Of a DNA stretch of 64,000 bases, positions 61,412 through 64,000 are shown one piece after another (positions within the stretch are counted from its first letter, which is position 1; each line of letters begins with the position of its first letter). The DNA comes from Amycolatopsis sp. (GTDB taxonomy: Bacteria; Actinomycetota; Actinomycetes; Mycobacteriales; Pseudonocardiaceae), in contig NZ_JAODNM010000115.1 of NCBI RefSeq assembly GCF_025464955.1, forward strand, positions 1 through 64,000, read 5' to 3'. A program made the position numbers and the translations under genes. The notes below the pieces were generated by a model. The model searched no databases. It saw only the letters and a program-made list of their open reading frames with translations, and was not told the origin of the DNA.

Positions 61412-61466
61412 GGACGTGAAGGCCACCTTCATTGCGCAATCTGTCGTGAAGGTGGCCTTCACGACA
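61412..61466. repeat. Dispersed hairpin, family C copy 2
   Basis: GGACGTGAAGGCCACCTTCA and TGAAGGTGGCCTTCACG are the arms; the loop again holds TTGCGCAA. It lies 3 bp past the M20 stop and 4 bp before the stop of the converging transglutaminase gene, a typical bidirectional terminator position. Confidence 0.88.
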
Positions 61467-61469
61467 ACG

Positions 61470-62312
61470 TTAGGCCAGGCGGGTGAGGTGGACGGAGACG
61501 TCGAGAGTGGACTGGCCGCCACCGGTGAAGATCCCCTTCAGCGGCGCGACGTCGGCGTAGTCGCGGCCCATCGCGACCCACACGTGCCGCGGGCCGACCG
61601 GGATGCCGTTCGTCGGGTCGTACGCCCACCAGCCGCCCGTCCACACGTCGACCCACGCGTGGCTCTCCCCCGCGACAGTCTCGCCGAGCTTCGCCGACGG
61701 CCGCGTATGCAGGTACCCCGACACGTACCGCGCGGGGACGCCGATCGCGCGCAGCATCACCAGCGTGACGTGCGCGAAGTCCTGGCAGACGCCTTCGCCC
61801 GCCTTCCACGCGTCGGTCGCGGTGCTGCGCACGCCGGTGGTCCCGGGCTGGTACTTGAGCTGCTTGTGCACCCAGTCGCAGATCGCGAGCACCGCGTCCG
61901 CCGGATCGACGCCCTTGCGCAGCTCCCGCGCGACAGCGCTCAGCTCACGGTCTCGCGGGGTGTAGTTCGTCGCCCCGAGATACTCCGTCCGCTGGTCGAG
62001 CACGGTCTCACTGCGCAGGTCGCGCCAGGTCGCCGTGCGGATCGGCTCGGTGACGTCCGCGGTCTCCACCACCGACGTCGCGAGCACGGTGAACTCCGTG
62101 TGCGGCGCGTGCAGGTCGAACGACGTGACGACGGTGCCCCAGTAGTCGGTGTACCGGTACGCCCTGGTCGACGGCGTGGTCTCGACGCGCGTCGCGACCG
62201 TGTTCTGCCGCCTGTCCGACCGCGGGGTCAGCCTCGCCTCGTTGTACGACTGCGTGGCCGGGGTTTCGTAGTGGTAGCCGGTGCTGTGCGCCACCCGTAG
62301 CTGCCAGCTCAC
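61470..62312 (-). CDS. Transglutaminase-like protein
   Basis: A 280-aa papain-fold protein. The Cys is in AGEGVCQDFAHV, the His in GESHAWVDVW and the Asp in WWAYDPTNG. An N-terminal bacterial transglutaminase-like beta domain (YHYETPATQSYNEARLTP) precedes it. The GTG start overlaps the alpha-E gene stop (GTGA) and has GGAGG upstream. It belongs to the ATP-grasp/alpha-E/transglutaminase cluster of unknown peptide ligase-hydrolase function. Confidence 0.9.
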   Translation of the reverse strand: MSWQLRVAHSTGYHYETPATQSYNEARLTPRSDRRQNTVATRVETTPSTRAYRYTDYWGTVVTSFDLHAPHTEFTVLATSVVETADVTEPIRTATWRDLRSETVLDQRTEYLGATNYTPRDRELSAVARELRKGVDPADAVLAICDWVHKQLKYQPGTTGVRSTATDAWKAGEGVCQDFAHVTLVMLRAIGVPARYVSGYLHTRPSAKLGETVAGESHAWVDVWTGGWWAYDPTNGIPVGPRHVWVAMGRDYADVAPLKGIFTGGGQSTLDVSVHLTRLA

Positions 62313-63256
62313 AGGGAGACCTCCGCGCCGAGCCAGGCCACCCACGGTGACGTGTTGAAGTACTGCACCGAGACCGCCTCGCCGATGTCCTTGATCGTGG
62401 CCTGCAGGGCGACGAGCCGCGTCGGCAGCTCCTCCAGCAGGTCTGACGGGCGCAGGAACTCCAGCTCGCTGCGGGCCCGGCCGAGCAGCCGCAGCGCCTC
62501 GGACTTCTCGTTGCCGCGCGACTTGCCACCGGTGTCGAGCTGACCGAGGCACTCCTCGGCCTGCCGCAGCGCGTGGAACACCGAGCGCGGAAAGAGATTG
62601 TCGCGCAACAGGAACTGGACGACCTTGCCGGCGTCGAGCGCGCCGCGGTAGGTACGCAGGTAGGTGTCCTGCGCGCCGGCGGACCGCAGCACGGTGATCC
62701 AACCCGGCGAAGACGCCTTGTCCTGGACGCGCGAAAGCAGCAGCCGGACGACCATGTCCGCGCGTTCGACCGAGCGGCCGAGCACCATGAACAGCCAGCC
62801 GTCGTCGCGGCTCATCGTGGAGTCGGCGAGCCCGGCGAACATCGCGGCGCGTTCCTCCACAAAGGACAGAAACGCGTGCGGTCCGGCTCGTCGCGCGTAA
62901 CGCTGCCGGTCGGGCACGGCGTTCCAGGTCGCGTTGAGGCACTCCCACAGCTCGGTCGAGACGACCTCGCGCGCACCCCGGGTGTTCTCGCGGGCGGAGT
63001 TGATCGAGCCGACGATCGAGGCGGCGTTGTCCTTGGCGTAGGCGACCAGCTCGGTCAGCTTCCAGACGTCGAGTTCGTCATTGCCTTCGGACTCGATACC
63101 GAGGACGGCGAGCAGCTGACGGCTGGCGTGGTCGGGGTCGACGCTCGCGTCTTCCAGCAGCTGGTGGACGGAGACGTTCAGGATGCGGGCCGTGTCGTCG
63201 GCACGTTCGACGTACCGGCCGATCCAGTACAGGGATTCTGCGTTGCGGGCTAGCAT
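62309..63256 (-). CDS. Alpha-E domain protein (DUF403)
   Basis: A 315-aa helical protein that opens LARNAESLYWIGRYVERADDTARILNV, the diagnostic DUF403 pattern. GRSVERADMVVRLLLSRV and the LLRDNLFPRSVFHALRQ segment are also typical. It lies between the transglutaminase and ATP-grasp genes. The family works with the ATP-grasp partner in an amide-forming system of unknown product. Confidence 0.92.
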   Translation of the reverse strand: MLARNAESLYWIGRYVERADDTARILNVSVHQLLEDASVDPDHASRQLLAVLGIESEGNDELDVWKLTELVAYAKDNAASIVGSINSARENTRGAREVVSTELWECLNATWNAVPDRQRYARRAGPHAFLSFVEERAAMFAGLADSTMSRDDGWLFMVLGRSVERADMVVRLLLSRVQDKASSPGWITVLRSAGAQDTYLRTYRGALDAGKVVQFLLRDNLFPRSVFHALRQAEECLGQLDTGGKSRGNEKSEALRLLGRARSELEFLRPSDLLEELPTRLVALQATIKDIGEAVSVQYFNTSPWVAWLGAEVSL

Positions 63257-63295
63257 GGCACCCCCTTGCTGTCTTTTTGTTCTTGCTACTGGGAA

Positions 63296-64000
63296 TTACT
63301 GCTGTTGCTGCTGCTGGGAACTGGTCAGTTCCGGGCCCTGCTCGGTGGCCAGACCGTCCCAAGTGGACGCCCCGCCGAGCGCGGGTTGTTCGAGCTCCCG
63401 TTCGGCCGTCGAAGACCGGGTCGCGAGCACCCAGGTGTCCTTCGAACCGCCGCCCTGTGATGAGTTGACGACCAGGCTCCCCTCGGGCAGTGCGACCCTG
63501 GTCAGTCCGCCGGGCAGGACGAAGATGTCCTTGCCGTCGTTGACCGCGAACGGCCGGAGGTCGACGTGCCGCGGCGCCAGGTGTTCGTCCACTTTGGACG
63601 GAACAGTGGACAGCTGGACGACCGGTTGCGCGATCCAGCCGCGCCGATTCGCCTTGACCTTGCGCCGGATCGTGGCCAGCTCGGTCGCGCTCGCGTCCGG
63701 ACCGAACACGATCCCGTAGCCGCCGGAACCCTCGACCGGCTTGATCACCAGCTCGTCGAGGTGCGCCAGCACGTGGTCGAACTCGTCGGGCAGCCAGCAG
63801 CGGAACGTGTCCACGTTGGGCAGCAGAGGCTTCTCGTTGAGGTAGTACTTCACCATCTCCGGCACGTAGGTGTAGACGAGCTTGTCGTCGCCGACGCCGT
63901 TGCCGACCGCGTTGGCGACGACAACGTTGCCCGCTCGCGCCGCGTTGAGCACGCCGGCAACACCGAGGACGGAGTCCGGCCGGTAGTGCACCGGGTCGAG
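63296..64000 (-). CDS. Circularly permuted ATP-grasp protein (partial)
   Basis: The C-terminal 234 or so residues of an ATP-grasp enzyme of the DUF404/DUF407 type; the 5' end is outside the window. ANAVGNGVGDDKLVYTYVPEMVKYYL, VIKPVEGSGGYGIVFGP and HVDLRPFAVNDGKDIFVLPGGLTRVA are conserved. The end is a Gln-rich tail coded by CAG/CAA triplets (SSQQQQQQQ). It heads the operon with the alpha-E and transglutaminase genes. Confidence 0.9.
   Translation of the reverse strand, partial: LDPVHYRPDSVLGVAGVLNAARAGNVVVANAVGNGVGDDKLVYTYVPEMVKYYLNEKPLLPNVDTFRCWLPDEFDHVLAHLDELVIKPVEGSGGYGIVFGPDASATELATIRRKVKANRRGWIAQPVVQLSTVPSKVDEHLAPRHVDLRPFAVNDGKDIFVLPGGLTRVALPEGSLVVNSSQGGGSKDTWVLATRSSTAERELEQPALGGASTWDGLATEQGPELTSSQQQQQQ

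Overview
The window reads as chromosome of a high-GC actinomycete, most likely Pseudonocardiaceae (Amycolatopsis-like). This is inferred from strong G/C third positions, many GTG/TTG starts, an F420-type luciferase-family oxidoreductase, a FadA2-FabG4-HtdX-TetR neighbourhood like that of mycobacteria, GTP-dependent PEP carboxykinase and a Bkd-type 2-oxoacid dehydrogenase. No rRNA, canonical tRNA, integrase, intact transposase or CRISPR array was seen.

1-10.1 kb: trmB, a hypothetical gene, two paralogous drug-type ABC pairs, a TetR gene translationally coupled to an SDR gene, an AbiEi/DUF559-type gene bracketed by 43-bp-period repeats, and a DesK/NarL-type two-component system. 10.2-15.7 kb: two dynamin-like GTPases, a GrpE-like protein and a calcium-loop protein. 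15.9-22.8 kb: pckG, an LLM oxidoreductase, a mini-catalase, an ABC pair, an EndoU/MafI-like fused toxin-immunity protein and a small XRE regulator. 22.9-27.4 kb: a secreted tripeptidyl aminopeptidase, a DUF3311/symporter pair and a CxxC peroxidase-family protein. 27.5-29.3 kb: a Y RNA with a permuted tRNA-like module directly upstream of a Ro60 (Rsr) gene.

29.3-41.2 kb: housekeeping genes, including a MarR-GNAT fusion, an orphan AAA ATPase flanked by twin dyads, DoxX, a DrrAB-type transporter, the FadA/FabG/HtdX fatty-acid genes with a matching TetR operator, and two paralogous SCP2-like proteins. 41.3-49.7 kb is an AT-richer accessory island: a small membrane protein and XRE-like regulator, then a rightward operon (degenerate HNH protein, ParB-like protein, SNF2/DEAH helicase, NaeI-type restriction enzyme), a converging C5-cytosine methyltransferase and a divergent Vsr. 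Together these look like an elaborated NaeI restriction-modification system and are the best candidate here for an undescribed defence locus. 49.9-53.1 kb adds FxsA and a MoxR-like AAA ATPase with a long helical-repeat N-terminus plus a partner of unknown function.

53.3-64 kb: an ABC exporter with its TetR regulator, the E2/E1beta/E1alpha operon, an M20 dipeptidase, and a transglutaminase/alpha-E/ATP-grasp cluster that runs off the right end. At least four families of dispersed palindromic repeats sit at gene ends across the window and probably act as bidirectional terminators.
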